A stretch of 64,000 nucleotides of DNA from JBDHWG01 sp046328525. Lineage in GTDB: Bacteria > Chloroflexota > Anaerolineae > Epilineales > JAHCIE01. This document shows, one piece after another, positions 48,900 through 56,729 of the stretch; position 1 is the stretch's first letter, and every line of letters begins with the position of its first letter. The position numbers and the translations under genes were made by a program. Location of the stretch: positions 434,001 to 498,000 of the forward strand of contig JAXLWK010000005.1 in NCBI GenBank assembly GCA_046328525.1, in the 5' to 3' direction. The notes below the pieces were generated by a model. It had not been told where the DNA came from, searched no databases, and was given only the letters and a program-made list of their open reading frames with translations.

Positions 48900-49070
48900 G
48901 GACAGTCGTTGCGAGGAGGGCGCTCGCCCGGCGAAGCAATCTCGCCGTGGGTAAGAGCGGCCTATCGCAGTGCTCGATGGCGTTTCGCAAGGGCGGCAGA
49001 TTGCTTCGCCAGTGGGGAGCTTCGCCCCCCGCACCCCCGAAAGCTGCGCTCGCAATGACAGAATGTGCGC
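48900..49070. repeat. TTGCGAG/GAAGCAATCT dispersed element between xseA and xseB
   Basis: CGTTGCGAGGAGGG ... GAAGCAATCT and AGATTGCTTCGCC ... CGCTCGCAATGACA form the two halves of an inverted element of about 150 bp. A homologous element lies at 56550-56700 and a fragment near 20926. It separates two genes that normally abut. Confidence 0.75.
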
Positions 49071-49092
49071 TGCGTACAAGGAGAAGGTTGTG

Positions 49093-49353
49093 ATGGACGA
49101 ATCGGACGCGCCGTCGGACAGCTTCGAGGCGGCGTTCGCCGAGCTGGAAGCGACCGTTCGGCGGTTGGAAGAGGGCAACCTGCCGCTGGCCGAGGCGCTC
49201 GCCCTGTACGAGCGCGGCGTCCACCTGTCGGCGCACTGCCGCGCCCACCTGGCCAACGCCGAGCTGCGCATCCAACAGCTCAGCCTCCAGGGTGCGGGTG
49301 ACGAGGATGAGGACGATTTCGCGCCGGCCGACGAGGAGGAGGAGCCGTTTTGA
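49093..49353 (+). CDS. xseB: Exodeoxyribonuclease VII small subunit
   Basis: The 86-aa protein has the XseB signature SFEAAFAELEATVRRLEEGNLPLAEALALYERGVHLSAHC followed by an acidic tail. It binds the large subunit and caps the nuclease. AAGGAG lies 9 nt before the ATG. The stop overlaps the start (TTG) of the following membrane protein gene, coupling the two. Confidence 0.95.
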   Translation: MDESDAPSDSFEAAFAELEATVRRLEEGNLPLAEALALYERGVHLSAHCRAHLANAELRIQQLSLQGAGDEDEDDFAPADEEEEPF

Positions 49354-49790
49354 TTGACGGCATTCTCCGCAACCAGGTACTGTGGGCGGCCGCGGCGGGC
49401 TGGATCGCCGCGCAGACCATCAAGGTCATTGTGCACCTGCTGCGCTACCGCAAGATTGACCTGCGCTTTTACATGAGCACCGGCGGGATGCCGAGCGCCC
49501 ACTCCGCCCTGGTGTCCGCCGCGGCGTGGGCGACGGGCCTGCTGGACGGCTTCGAGTCGCCCGTCTTCGCCATCGCCGCCATCTTCGCCATGATCGTCAT
49601 GTTCGACGCCCAGAACATCCGCTGGGCCGCGAGCCGCCAGGCGCGCATCCTCAATCAGATCGTGGACGAGCTATTCCAGGGCCACCCCATCAGCGAGGAG
49701 CGCCTCAAAGAGCTTCTCGGCCATACCCCGTTTCAAGTCTTCGTCGGCGCGGCCATCGGCATCCTCGTCGCCTACCTCATCATCCGCTGA
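49350..49790 (+). CDS. Divergent PAP2 family (YuiD-like) membrane protein
   Basis: The 146-aa protein has four or five hydrophobic segments and the divergent PAP2 pattern RKIDLRFYMSTGGMPSAHSALVSAAAWATG, IVMFDAQNIRWAASRQARILNQIVDEL and LKELLGHTPFQVFVGA. Members are acid-phosphatase-like membrane proteins of unproven substrate, perhaps lipid phosphatases. The TTG start overlaps the xseB stop. A strong inverted repeat follows. Confidence 0.85.
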   Translation: MIDGILRNQVLWAAAAGWIAAQTIKVIVHLLRYRKIDLRFYMSTGGMPSAHSALVSAAAWATGLLDGFESPVFAIAAIFAMIVMFDAQNIRWAASRQARILNQIVDELFQGHPISEERLKELLGHTPFQVFVGAAIGILVAYLIIR

Positions 49791-49801
49791 CCATCCCAGA
49801 C

Positions 49802-49854
49802 GTAGTAGCGACTTCAGTCGCTCTCCCGCCTGGAGCGACTGAAGTCGCTACTAC
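49802..49854. repeat. 22-bp perfect inverted repeat / bidirectional terminator
   Basis: GTAGTAGCGACTTCAGTCGC opens the left arm (49802-49823), repeated perfectly in reverse at 49833-49854 around a 9-nt loop. It sits between two convergent genes and is the best preserved copy of a family with relatives at 2249-2304 and 56697-56720. Confidence 0.88.
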
Positions 49855-49865
49855 ATAATGCGCGA

Positions 49866-50624
49866 TTATGTAATCGTCTGGCCGCCGTCAATGACGAGGA
49901 CGGCGCCGGTCGTGTAGTTAGACGACGACGACGCGAAGTATAGCGCCGCGCCCGTCACATCCTCCACCTCGCCGATGCGCCCGGCCGGCGTCTCCTGCAA
50001 CACGCGGCTGGCGATCTCCGGCGTCTGCCACAGCATCTGGCTGAAGCGCGTCTTGATGACGCCCGGCGCGATGGCGTTGACCTGGATGTTCATGTGGCCT
50101 AGCTCGACCGCCATCACCCGCGTCAGCATGATGACGGCCGCCTTGCTCACGGCGTACACGCCCAGGCCGGGCATCGGGTTGAGGCCGGCCACCGACGCCA
50201 TGTTGATGATCTTGCCGCCACCTGCCGCCGCCATGGCCGGAATGGCCGCCTGGGTCATGCGCAGATAGCCCAGGACGTTGGTGTCCAGGGTCTTGGCCCA
50301 CACGCCCACGTCCGCCGTGTACGACGGGCCGAAGTGCGGGTTGGTGGCGGCGTTGTTGACCAGGATGTCGAGGCGGCCGAACTGCTCGACCGTCGTCTCG
50401 ACCAGGGCCTGCACCTGGTCGTCGTGGCCGGTGTGGCACGCGATCGCCAGGGCGCGCCCGCCGGCCGCCTCGATGCCCTGCGCCACCGGCGCCACCCGGT
50501 CGAGGCTGCGGGCCGTGACCACTACTGCCGCCCCTGCCGCAGCAAACGCCTCGGCGATCCCCTGGCCGATGCCGCGCGAGCCGCCGGTCACGATGGCGAC
50601 CCGCCCTTCCAGCGAAAATGACAT
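49866..50624 (-). CDS. Short-chain dehydrogenase/reductase
   Basis: The 252-aa classical SDR has the NAD(P) site VTGGSRGIGQGIA, NNAATNP (in place of the usual NNAG), catalytic Ser in IINMASVAG and YAVSK (Tyr-x-x-x-Lys) and a C-terminal VLVIDGGQTIT. The substrate is unknown. GGGAGA lies 7 nt before the ATG at 50624. A decayed adenylate-kinase-like fragment lies immediately upstream. Confidence 0.9.
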   Translation of the reverse strand: MSFSLEGRVAIVTGGSRGIGQGIAEAFAAAGAAVVVTARSLDRVAPVAQGIEAAGGRALAIACHTGHDDQVQALVETTVEQFGRLDILVNNAATNPHFGPSYTADVGVWAKTLDTNVLGYLRMTQAAIPAMAAAGGGKIINMASVAGLNPMPGLGVYAVSKAAVIMLTRVMAVELGHMNIQVNAIAPGVIKTRFSQMLWQTPEIASRVLQETPAGRIGEVEDVTGAALYFASSSSNYTTGAVLVIDGGQTIT

Positions 50625-50634
50625 GCTTGTCTCC

Positions 50635-50931
50635 CTATTGAGTCTTAATCGTTTGCGCAACCTGGGCGAGCCAGGCGTCGGCCTCGCGGGGCGAGCGCAG
50701 GCGGACCAGGCGCAGGTGCGCGACCTGGGGTTCCGCCAGCCAGGCCGGGTAGCGCCGCCGATGTTTGCCGTGCGTCTGGAGCGCCCAGAGGAACAGCGAG
50801 TCCCGCGTGGCAAGGTGCGTCCACAGGGTCTCGCGGTTGTCGTTCCATTGAACGATCCAAGCACCCTTCGAGAGCCACCTGTCTCGGCTGAGTCTAGCAT
50901 AGTCGAATGCAGGGCGCAAACAATGTGTCAT
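50635..50931 (-). pseudogene. C-terminal remnant of an adenylate-kinase-like P-loop protein
   Basis: The 98 codons read NDNRETLWTHLATRDSLFLWALQTHGKHRRRYP and LAHLRLVRLRSPREADAWL-like sequence, the C-terminal part of the FlaR/AAA-type adenylate-kinase-like family. The P-loop and first two-thirds of the family are missing, with unrelated sequence at the N-terminus. It is probably a degraded gene. No good ribosome binding site is seen. Confidence 0.55.
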
Positions 50932-50959
50932 GCAGAGGTGCGCGAGTTGTTCCCTTTGG

Positions 50960-51418
50960 CTAGAAGGTGATAGGCTCCCCTAACATGACGGCGAGGTCTT
51001 GCAGGATGTGGATGAGTTGCTCCATGCGGTCGTCGCCCAGGTACTCTCCCCATTCGGCCTCGATCTTCAGCATGGCGTCCCGCGCCGCCAACATAACGCC
51101 CCACCCTCGTTCAGTCAGATGAACGATCCTCATCCGCCCGTCAGCGGCGTCGGGTGTGCGCTCAACGTAGCCGCGTTCCTCCAGATAATCCAGGAGATAC
51201 CCCATGGCCTGCTTGGTCATGTTGGCTCGCTCGGCCAGCTCTGTTGGGCGCGCCCCCTGCCGCTCGATGTACTGGAACACAACCATATGCGGTTGGCGCA
51301 CGTCGGTGTAGCCGGCGGCCACAACGGCGTTGTGGATCTCCTGAACGATGGCCTGCGAAGGCACGCGCAACAGTGCGCCGAGAAAGCGGCGCTGTCGCGG
51401 ATACATCTCGCTGCTCAT
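50960..51418 (-). CDS. MarR-family transcriptional regulator
   Basis: The 152-aa protein has a winged-helix MarR core: QPHMVVFQYIERQGARPTELAERANMTKQAMGYLLDYLEERGYVERTPDAADGRMRIVHLTERG. It is typical length and divergent from a SnoaL-like gene. A promoter with short inverted repeats (AGTAAAAATACT, 51474-51485) lies between them and may be its operator. The ligand is unknown. Confidence 0.93.
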   Translation of the reverse strand: MSSEMYPRQRRFLGALLRVPSQAIVQEIHNAVVAAGYTDVRQPHMVVFQYIERQGARPTELAERANMTKQAMGYLLDYLEERGYVERTPDAADGRMRIVHLTERGWGVMLAARDAMLKIEAEWGEYLGDDRMEQLIHILQDLAVMLGEPITF

Positions 51419-51463
51419 GGGCGTCTGGCCTCCCGCAATGACAAAAATAGATAGCCCCGGCCC

Positions 51464-51495
51464 TTGACACGGTAGTAAAAATACTGTACTATAAT
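51464..51495 (+). promoter_or_regulatory. Promoter and operator candidate upstream of the SnoaL-like gene
   Basis: TTGACA (51464-51469) is followed after 17 bp by TACTAT (51487-51492), with a consensus TATAAT overlapping at 51490-51495. The inverted repeat AGTA-AAAA-TACT lies in the spacer, and GGTAGT/ACTACC arms flank the region. Confidence 0.6.
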
Positions 51496-51545
51496 CGTCA
51501 AGTATTCTGACTACCTAAGTATACCAACATCCAGGAGAACTTGCC

Positions 51546-51980
51546 ATGTCCCTCGAAGAGAATAAGGAACTCGTCCGGCAGTTGCTCGAAGATGATATCA
51601 GCCAGGGGAACGAGGTGGTCGCCGAGAGGATCATTGCGGCCGACTTCTTCGACCATACCAACCCGCCGGGCATGCAACACGGACTGGAAGGCCACAAAGC
51701 CATTGTCCGGCTGTTTCGCGCCGCCTTCCCGGACCAGTGGTGGCACATCGAGGACTTGATCGCCGAAGGGGACAAGGTTGTCGCGCGCACGACGATGCGC
51801 GGGACACACACGGGCGACTTCTTCGGCATCCCACCGACAGGCCGACGGGTGGAGCTACCGGGCGTTCACATCATGCGCATCGCCAACGGCAGGATCGCCG
51901 AACATTGGGGGTCCAACGACGATCTTGGCATGATGCGCCAGTTGGGTGTCATCCCCTCACCCGAGCAGGCGGCGGGCTAA
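51546..51980 (+). CDS. SnoaL-like (ester cyclase/NTF2-fold) protein
   Basis: The 144-aa protein has the SnoaL pattern: NKELVRQLLEDDISQGNEVVAERI, FFDHTNPPGMQHGLEG, FPDQWWHIEDLIAEGDKVVARTTMRGTHTGDFFGIPPTGRRV and IAEHWGSNDDLGMMRQLG. These NTF2-fold proteins include polyketide cyclases and many of unknown substrate. It is likely controlled by the divergent MarR regulator. Confidence 0.9.
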   Translation: MSLEENKELVRQLLEDDISQGNEVVAERIIAADFFDHTNPPGMQHGLEGHKAIVRLFRAAFPDQWWHIEDLIAEGDKVVARTTMRGTHTGDFFGIPPTGRRVELPGVHIMRIANGRIAEHWGSNDDLGMMRQLGVIPSPEQAAG

Positions 51981-52403
51981 TACCAATTGGTGGAGCAAAG
52001 CGTGCCTACGCAGGTGTCACCCCGAACGCAGTGAGGAGGCTGCACTAGGGTTTACCTCCTCTGAAAGGTTGCATTGGGCCGCATCGTCGCCGACCGTCGC
52101 CACCGCAGCAGGGGCGTTCCGCCCCCGCCCCCCAAAGAGGGCAGCCCCCTGAAGGGGGCTGCGTTCGTTTCGCCTGGCACTTGAGTGCCAGGCGACGGTC
52201 GGACGCGGCACGCTCGCCGCTCAAGCGCGTCACACGGCACTTTCATCCGTGAGGATGCGCCGTAGGCGGCAGGGAGGCTGGTCAGAAACTTCACGCCCTG
52301 CTGTCATGCTGAGTGTAACGAAGCATCCCCCGGTGCTTCTGGGGGCCCTTCGTTGCACTCAGAGCTTGCCCTGAGCTTGTCGAAGGGGCGACAGCTGAAG
52401 TTC
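51981..52403. repeat. Repeat-filled gene-free stretch
   Basis: It contains perfect hairpins GCAGCCCCC-TGAA-GGGGGCTGC (52141-52162) and CGCCTGGCAC-TTGA-GTGCCAGGCG (52171-52194). A GTCATGCTGAGTGTAACGAA element follows (about 52298-52385) with its own inverted half. No coding frame is convincing. Confidence 0.65.
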
Positions 52404-52448
52404 CTTGTGTCGGCGCACGCCGTCACATGGCGTGGGGGTCTCGCAACG
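52404..52448. repeat. 45-bp dispersed repeat with covarying hairpin (copy 2)
   Basis: It matches 21048-21092 at 40 of 45 positions. The internal ACGCC/GGCGT stem replaces ATGCC/GGCAT of the other copy, a compensatory pair change. The 101 bp from here to the lipase-like gene hold no recognisable feature. Confidence 0.6.
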
Positions 52449-52549
52449 GATACGCAGCAGACCTATCCGTTCATCCGTGACCCCATCCGTTGCGAGCAGG
52501 CTTATTTTCGCAAGAAAGAAGCCGACTCAAGTCGGCGCACCATGTATCT

Positions 52550-53482
52550 TCACACGGTGTGGGCGTCGAGCCAGTTCAGGATGTCTTGCTGCACCTCGGC
52601 GCGGTTCAGCTCGTTCAGCATCTCGTGGCGGCCTTGCGGGTAGAAGATGACCTCCATGTCCTGGATGCCCAGCGCGGCGTAGCGGGCGACGAGGGCCTTG
52701 ACGGTCTCGGTCGCGCCGCCGACCGGGTCTTGCTCGCCGGAAAAGATGAGCAGCGGCAGCGTCTTGGGGATGAGCGCCTCGTTCTGCGGCTGCCACATCT
52801 CGGCCATGCCCGCCATCATGTCCGCCACCAACCGGTTCGAGAAGACGAAGCCGCACCACGGATCGTCCACGTACTTTTGCACCTCGGCCTCGTCGCAGCT
52901 GAGCCACTCGAAGCCCGTCTTCTGCGGCGTGAACGGCGCGTTGAACCCGCCGAACATCATCACCCACGCCTGCGAGGGTTGGCGCGCCGCGTCGCCCTGG
53001 GCCGCCATCTCCAGCATCGGTAGCATCTCATTCAGGCCGGCCATCGCGCCACTCGTCCCGGACAGAATGCACCCGGCCAGCTCGCCGCCCCACAGCTCGA
53101 TGCACCGCTGCGCCAGGAACGACCCCATGCTGTGGCCGAACAGGAACAGCGGCAGGCCCGCGTTCTCGCTGCGGGCGTGGTTGGCGACCAGCTTCAGGTC
53201 GCGCAGCATCCCGTTCCAGCCGTCTGGCCCGGCCCAACCGGCCGTGTCAAGCGTCCCCGCCGTCTCGCCGTGGCCGCGGTGGTCCGGGGCATACACGACG
53301 TAGCCGCCGTCGTTGAGCGCCCCCGCCAGGCGCGCGTAGCGGGCGCTGTGCTCGGCCGCGCCGTGGGCAATTAGCACGACGCCCCTGGCGCTGCCCTCGG
53401 CCGGCGCCCAGCGGCGCACGAATACATCCATCCCCTCAGGGTTGCGCAGCCGCAACGTCGTCGCTGTCGTCTCGTCTGCCAT
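52550..53482 (-). CDS. Alpha/beta hydrolase, monoacylglycerol lipase-like (serine aminopeptidase S33 type)
   Basis: The 310-aa protein has the Hydrolase_4 pattern: VVLIAHGAAEHSARYARLAG, APDHRGHGETAG, nucleophile Ser in LFGHSMGSFLAQR, acid in IFSGEQDPVGGAT and catalytic His in YPQGRHEMLNEL. Lipid or small-ester hydrolysis in the cytoplasm is likely. GGAGG stands 6 nt before the ATG at 53482, which is preferred over an upstream ATG. Confidence 0.92.
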   Translation of the reverse strand: MADETTATTLRLRNPEGMDVFVRRWAPAEGSARGVVLIAHGAAEHSARYARLAGALNDGGYVVYAPDHRGHGETAGTLDTAGWAGPDGWNGMLRDLKLVANHARSENAGLPLFLFGHSMGSFLAQRCIELWGGELAGCILSGTSGAMAGLNEMLPMLEMAAQGDAARQPSQAWVMMFGGFNAPFTPQKTGFEWLSCDEAEVQKYVDDPWCGFVFSNRLVADMMAGMAEMWQPQNEALIPKTLPLLIFSGEQDPVGGATETVKALVARYAALGIQDMEVIFYPQGRHEMLNELNRAEVQQDILNWLDAHTV

Positions 53483-53568
53483 TGCATCCTCCGCACACCA
53501 TGATTGTAGAAAGCTACGGCTATGATAACACGGACCTGGGGGGAGGGCGAAATGGCGGCAAGGCCCAT

Positions 53569-53596
53569 TTGACCCTGCCGCCATCCGCTCTATAAT
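53569..53596 (+). promoter_or_regulatory. Promoter of the DUF6325-SHOCT gene pair
   Basis: TTGACC (53569-53574) and TATAAT (53591-53596) are 16 bp apart, 60 bp before the ATG at 53657. Confidence 0.65.
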
Positions 53597-53656
53597 ACCC
53601 GCTGGAGTCCATGTGGCTGAAAGGACAACCTCACACGCTTAGAAGGAGAGCCGTGC

Positions 53657-54082
53657 ATGGGACCCTGTGAATTCATGGTGGTCGAATTCCCCGGCCGACA
53701 GTTCAACGGCGCGCTCGCGCCCGAGCTGGCTAAAATCACGAACACCGGCACGATTCGCGTCATTGACCTGGTCTTTGTCCAGAAAGACGCCGATGGCAAC
53801 GTGACGGCCACGGAGCTGAGTGATCTGCCGGAGGCGCAGCGCGCGCTATTCGACGAGGTGGATGCCGAGATTGACGACCTGTTCAACGAAGAGGACATCG
53901 CTATCGAGGCGGCGAAGCTCGAGCCCAATAGCGCGTCGGTCATGGTCGTGTTCGAGCACGTTTGGGCGATTGGCCTGCGCGACGCGATCGTCGCTTCGGG
54001 CGGCCACGTCATTGACGACCAGCTCGTCCCCGCGCCGATTGTCGAGGCGGCGCTCGAGGCTGCTCGGGCCGCTGTAGGCTAA
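53657..54082 (+). CDS. DUF6325-like conserved protein
   Basis: The 141-aa protein reads EFMVVEFPGRQFNGALAPELAKITNTGTIRVIDLVFVQKD at the start. An acidic middle follows, then VMVVFEHVWAIGLRDAI. It matches a family of small, soluble or peripheral proteins of unknown function (DUF6325/DUF1269-like) often found next to SHOCT proteins, as here. AGAAGGAGAG lies upstream of the ATG. Confidence 0.75.
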   Translation: MGPCEFMVVEFPGRQFNGALAPELAKITNTGTIRVIDLVFVQKDADGNVTATELSDLPEAQRALFDEVDAEIDDLFNEEDIAIEAAKLEPNSASVMVVFEHVWAIGLRDAIVASGGHVIDDQLVPAPIVEAALEAARAAVG

Positions 54083-54142
54083 CGTGTTCACAATCGGTGG
54101 ATGAACGACAACAACACGCCAGGCTAACAAGAGGAGTCTAAC

Positions 54143-54565
54143 ATGCGAAGACCAGTCGGCCGCCGTGGCCCCGGCCTCGTTGGTACGATGGCGCGAACCG
54201 CCGTCATCGCCGGCACAGCGACGGCGACGGCCAAAGTCGTCAGTGGCGCGATGGATGGCGGCAAGCAGCAAGCCGCCGCGCAACAGCAGGCCGCCGCGCA
54301 GCAGCAGGCTGCGGCCCAGCAGCAGGCTGCCGCGCAGGAGCAGCAGATGGCGGACCTCCAGGCGCAGCAAGAGCAACTTGCCGCGCAGCAGGAACAGCTC
54401 GCCATGCAGCAGGCCGCCGCGCAGGAACAGGCCGCGGCCCCTGCCGGTGATCCGAGCTTTGACGAGCAGCTCGTCCAGATTCAGAAGCTGGCGGCGCTGA
54501 AGGACCAGGGCTTGATCACCGAGGAGGAGTTCCAGGCCAAGAAGAGGCAGATCCTCGGCCTGTAG
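54143..54565 (+). CDS. SHOCT-domain protein with Gln/Ala-rich coiled coil
   Basis: The 140-aa protein has an N-terminal basic/hydrophobic stretch (GPGLVGTMARTAVIAGTATAT), a Gln-Ala-rich repeat region (about 45-105) that would form an extended helix, and a C-terminal SHOCT motif (IQKLAALKDQGLITEEEFQAKK). SHOCT segments mediate oligomerisation or membrane attachment. It is paired with the DUF6325-like gene in one transcript. The Gln/Ala part is low-complexity DNA and may vary in length. Confidence 0.85.
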   Translation: MRRPVGRRGPGLVGTMARTAVIAGTATATAKVVSGAMDGGKQQAAAQQQAAAQQQAAAQQQAAAQEQQMADLQAQQEQLAAQQEQLAMQQAAAQEQAAAPAGDPSFDEQLVQIQKLAALKDQGLITEEEFQAKKRQILGL

Positions 54566-54599
54566 CCGCTCTTTCCCGCTTCTCCCCGTGTGGGAGGGG

Positions 54600-54712
54600 G
54601 AGGCGTTCTCTTGTCCGGCTCCTCTCCCTGTGGGAGAGGCCGGGTGAGGGTCTTAATGCGTACACGAGGTTCTAAGACCCTCACCCCAACCCTCTCCCAA
54701 AGGGAAAGGGGG
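54600..54712. repeat. Dispersed CCTCACCCC/CTCTCCC element (copy 2, inverted)
   Basis: In reverse complement it matches 34486-34578 (GGTTGGGGTGA, AGAACCTCG, CTCACCC, CCTCTCCC). It separates convergent genes. Confidence 0.7.
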
Positions 54713-54735
54713 CCAGAAAAAGAGGGAGCCGACTT

Positions 54736-55506
54736 TTAGCGGCCCATCCAGCCGCCGTCCACGGTCAGGATCGTGCCGTGGACGTAGCGGGCCGCATCCG
54801 AGGCCAGGAACACGACCGGCCCCTTGAAGTCGTCGGCCTCGCCCCACCGCCCGGCCGGGATGCGCTCCATGATCTGGCGGCTGCGCGTCGGATCGGCGCG
54901 CAAGGCCGCCGTGTTGTCGGTGGCAATGTAGCCGGGGGCGATGGCGTTGACGTTGACGCCCTTGCTCGCCCACTCGTTCGCCAGAGCCTTGGTCAACTGG
55001 CCGATGCCTGCCTTGCTCGCCGCGTAGCTCGGCACCAGGATACCGCCCTGGAATGTCAGCAGCGACGCGGTGAAGATGATCTTGCCGTAGCCCCGCGCCA
55101 CCATCTCCTTGCCCAGCTCGCGGCTCAGGATAAACTGCGCGTTGAGGTTAGTCTCAATGATCTGGTCCCACGTCGCGTCGTCGTGCTCGGCGGCCGGTTT
55201 GCGCAGGATGGTACCGGCGTTGTTGACCAGGATGTCTATGACCGGGAAGTCGGCCTTGACCTGGCCGATGAAGGCGTACAGCGCCTGGCGGTCGCCGAAG
55301 TCGCACGCGTACCCCTTGAACCGCCGGCCCAGAGCCGTGACCGACCGCTCGACCTCGCTCCCCGTCTCTTCCAGATTGGCGCTCACGCCGATGACGTCCG
55401 CGCCCGCCTCCGCCAGCGCCGCGGCCATCGCCTTGCCGATGCCTCGCCGGGCGCCGGTGACGAGCGCCGTCTTTCCGTCCAGCCGAAATTGCTCTAGCGT
55501 GTTCAT
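54736..55506 (-). CDS. SDR dehydrogenase, 2-deoxy-D-gluconate 3-dehydrogenase (KduD)-like
   Basis: The 256-aa SDR has VTGARRGIGKAMA, LVNNAGTI, Ser in IIFTASLLTFQGG, SYAASK, and LTVDGGWMGR. The EQFRLDGKTALVTGARRGIGKAMA start is typical of KduD/gluconate 5-dehydrogenase-like enzymes. Start 55506 overlaps the stop of the ADH gene by 4 nt (ATGA). It is the last gene of the IclR-led sugar-acid operon. Confidence 0.88.
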   Translation of the reverse strand: MNTLEQFRLDGKTALVTGARRGIGKAMAAALAEAGADVIGVSANLEETGSEVERSVTALGRRFKGYACDFGDRQALYAFIGQVKADFPVIDILVNNAGTILRKPAAEHDDATWDQIIETNLNAQFILSRELGKEMVARGYGKIIFTASLLTFQGGILVPSYAASKAGIGQLTKALANEWASKGVNVNAIAPGYIATDNTAALRADPTRSRQIMERIPAGRWGEADDFKGPVVFLASDAARYVHGTILTVDGGWMGR

Positions 55507-56531
55507 TCTTCCTCTGAGCACTGCATCAGAATCTTCATCACCGCGCCGCCCTGCCCCAGCTGGTCGAGCGCCGGCTTAAGCTCGTCCAGCGGGTAGACCT
55601 CGCTGATGAGCGCGTCGAGCGGCAGCTCGCCGGACGCCGCCAGCCTGGCCGCCATCTCAAAGTCCTCGCGCTCGTAGACGCGCGCCCCGATGATGCGCAG
55701 CTCGCGCCAGAAGACGCGGAACAGGTCCACCGCCGCCGGCTGGCTGAAGATGCCGACGATTACCAGGCGGCCCCGCGTGCGCGCCAGCTTTGTCATCATC
55801 GCCGCGCCCGCCGGGTGTGCCGTCACCTCGAACACCGCGTCCGCGCCTGCCGTGCCCGTGCGCTCCTCGACCAGGGCCGGCAGGTCCACCTCGTTCGGGT
55901 TCACCGCGTCGAGGCCGAGATGGCGAAGCAGCTCAAGGCGGAACGAGTTGATCTCGGACACGAGCACCGTCGCGCCGCGGCTCTTCGCCACCAGGGCTTG
56001 CAGCGCGCCAATCGGCCCACCGCCCAGAACGACGACGAACTCGCCGGCCTTGACCTCGCCTATGCGCACGTCGTGGCACGCCACGGCGATCGGCTCGATG
56101 AGCGCCGCGTGACGCAGCGACAGGCCCTCCGGCAGCTTGACGACGACGCGGGCCGGGACATTCCAGTAGCTCTGCATGCCGCCCGGCGTGTCAATGCCGA
56201 GGAACTTGAGATTCTGGCAGATGTGGGTGTGGCCGGCGCGGCAGGCCGGGCATTTCCCACACCAGTCGAGGGGCATGACCGTGACGCGGTCGCCAGGCCC
56301 CACGTTGGTCACGCCCGTGCCAACGGCGCTGACGACGCCCGAAATCTCGTGGCCGAGGATTTGGGATGGGGCGACGCGCCTGTCCATCTCGCCGTGGTAA
56401 ATGTGAAGGTCAGTGCCGCAGATGCCGGTATAGGCGACGTGCACCTGGACCTGGTCGGGGCCGGGCGCGACCTGCGTCCCCTCACCGATACGGATCGTTT
56501 CGTTTCGTTCGTAGAATGCAGCTTTAATCAC
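55503..56531 (-). CDS. Zinc-dependent alcohol dehydrogenase (sorbitol/threonine dehydrogenase-like)
   Basis: The 342-aa MDR protein has the catalytic zinc site (GICGTDLHIYHG, GHEISGVVSAVG) and the structural zinc Cys cluster CGKCPACRAGHTHIC. A Rossmann FVVVLGGGPIGALQALVAKS follows. It probably oxidises a sugar alcohol or sugar-acid hydroxyl with NAD+. It overlaps the following SDR gene by 4 nt. A repeat-filled gap of 198 bp separates it from the SDR encoded upstream. Confidence 0.9.
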   Translation of the reverse strand: MIKAAFYERNETIRIGEGTQVAPGPDQVQVHVAYTGICGTDLHIYHGEMDRRVAPSQILGHEISGVVSAVGTGVTNVGPGDRVTVMPLDWCGKCPACRAGHTHICQNLKFLGIDTPGGMQSYWNVPARVVVKLPEGLSLRHAALIEPIAVACHDVRIGEVKAGEFVVVLGGGPIGALQALVAKSRGATVLVSEINSFRLELLRHLGLDAVNPNEVDLPALVEERTGTAGADAVFEVTAHPAGAAMMTKLARTRGRLVIVGIFSQPAAVDLFRVFWRELRIIGARVYEREDFEMAARLAASGELPLDALISEVYPLDELKPALDQLGQGGAVMKILMQCSEEE

Positions 56532-56729
56532 AATGCGTTCTCCCTATCTGTCGTTGCGAGTCGGGTTTTCGGGGGTGTGGGGGGCGAAGCTCCCCACTGG
56601 CGAAGCAACCTCCCGCCCATGCGACGGTTTGTCTGGAGCGGCAGTGGCGCGATCCCCCTCCCGCCGGGAGATTGCTTCGTCGTTCCTCCTCGCAAAGAAC
56701 GGCTGAAGTCGTCACGACACGACACGTTC
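56532..56729. repeat. TTGCGAG/GAAGCAATCT element and half of the GTAGTAGCGACTTCAG repeat
   Basis: GTTGCGAGTCGGGTTTTCGG ... GGCGAAGCAACC and GGGAGATTGCTTCGTC ... TCCTCGCAAAG are the two halves of an element similar to 48900-49070. GAACGGCTGAAGTCGTCACGAC (about 56697-56718) is a half copy of the 49802 family. Confidence 0.65.
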
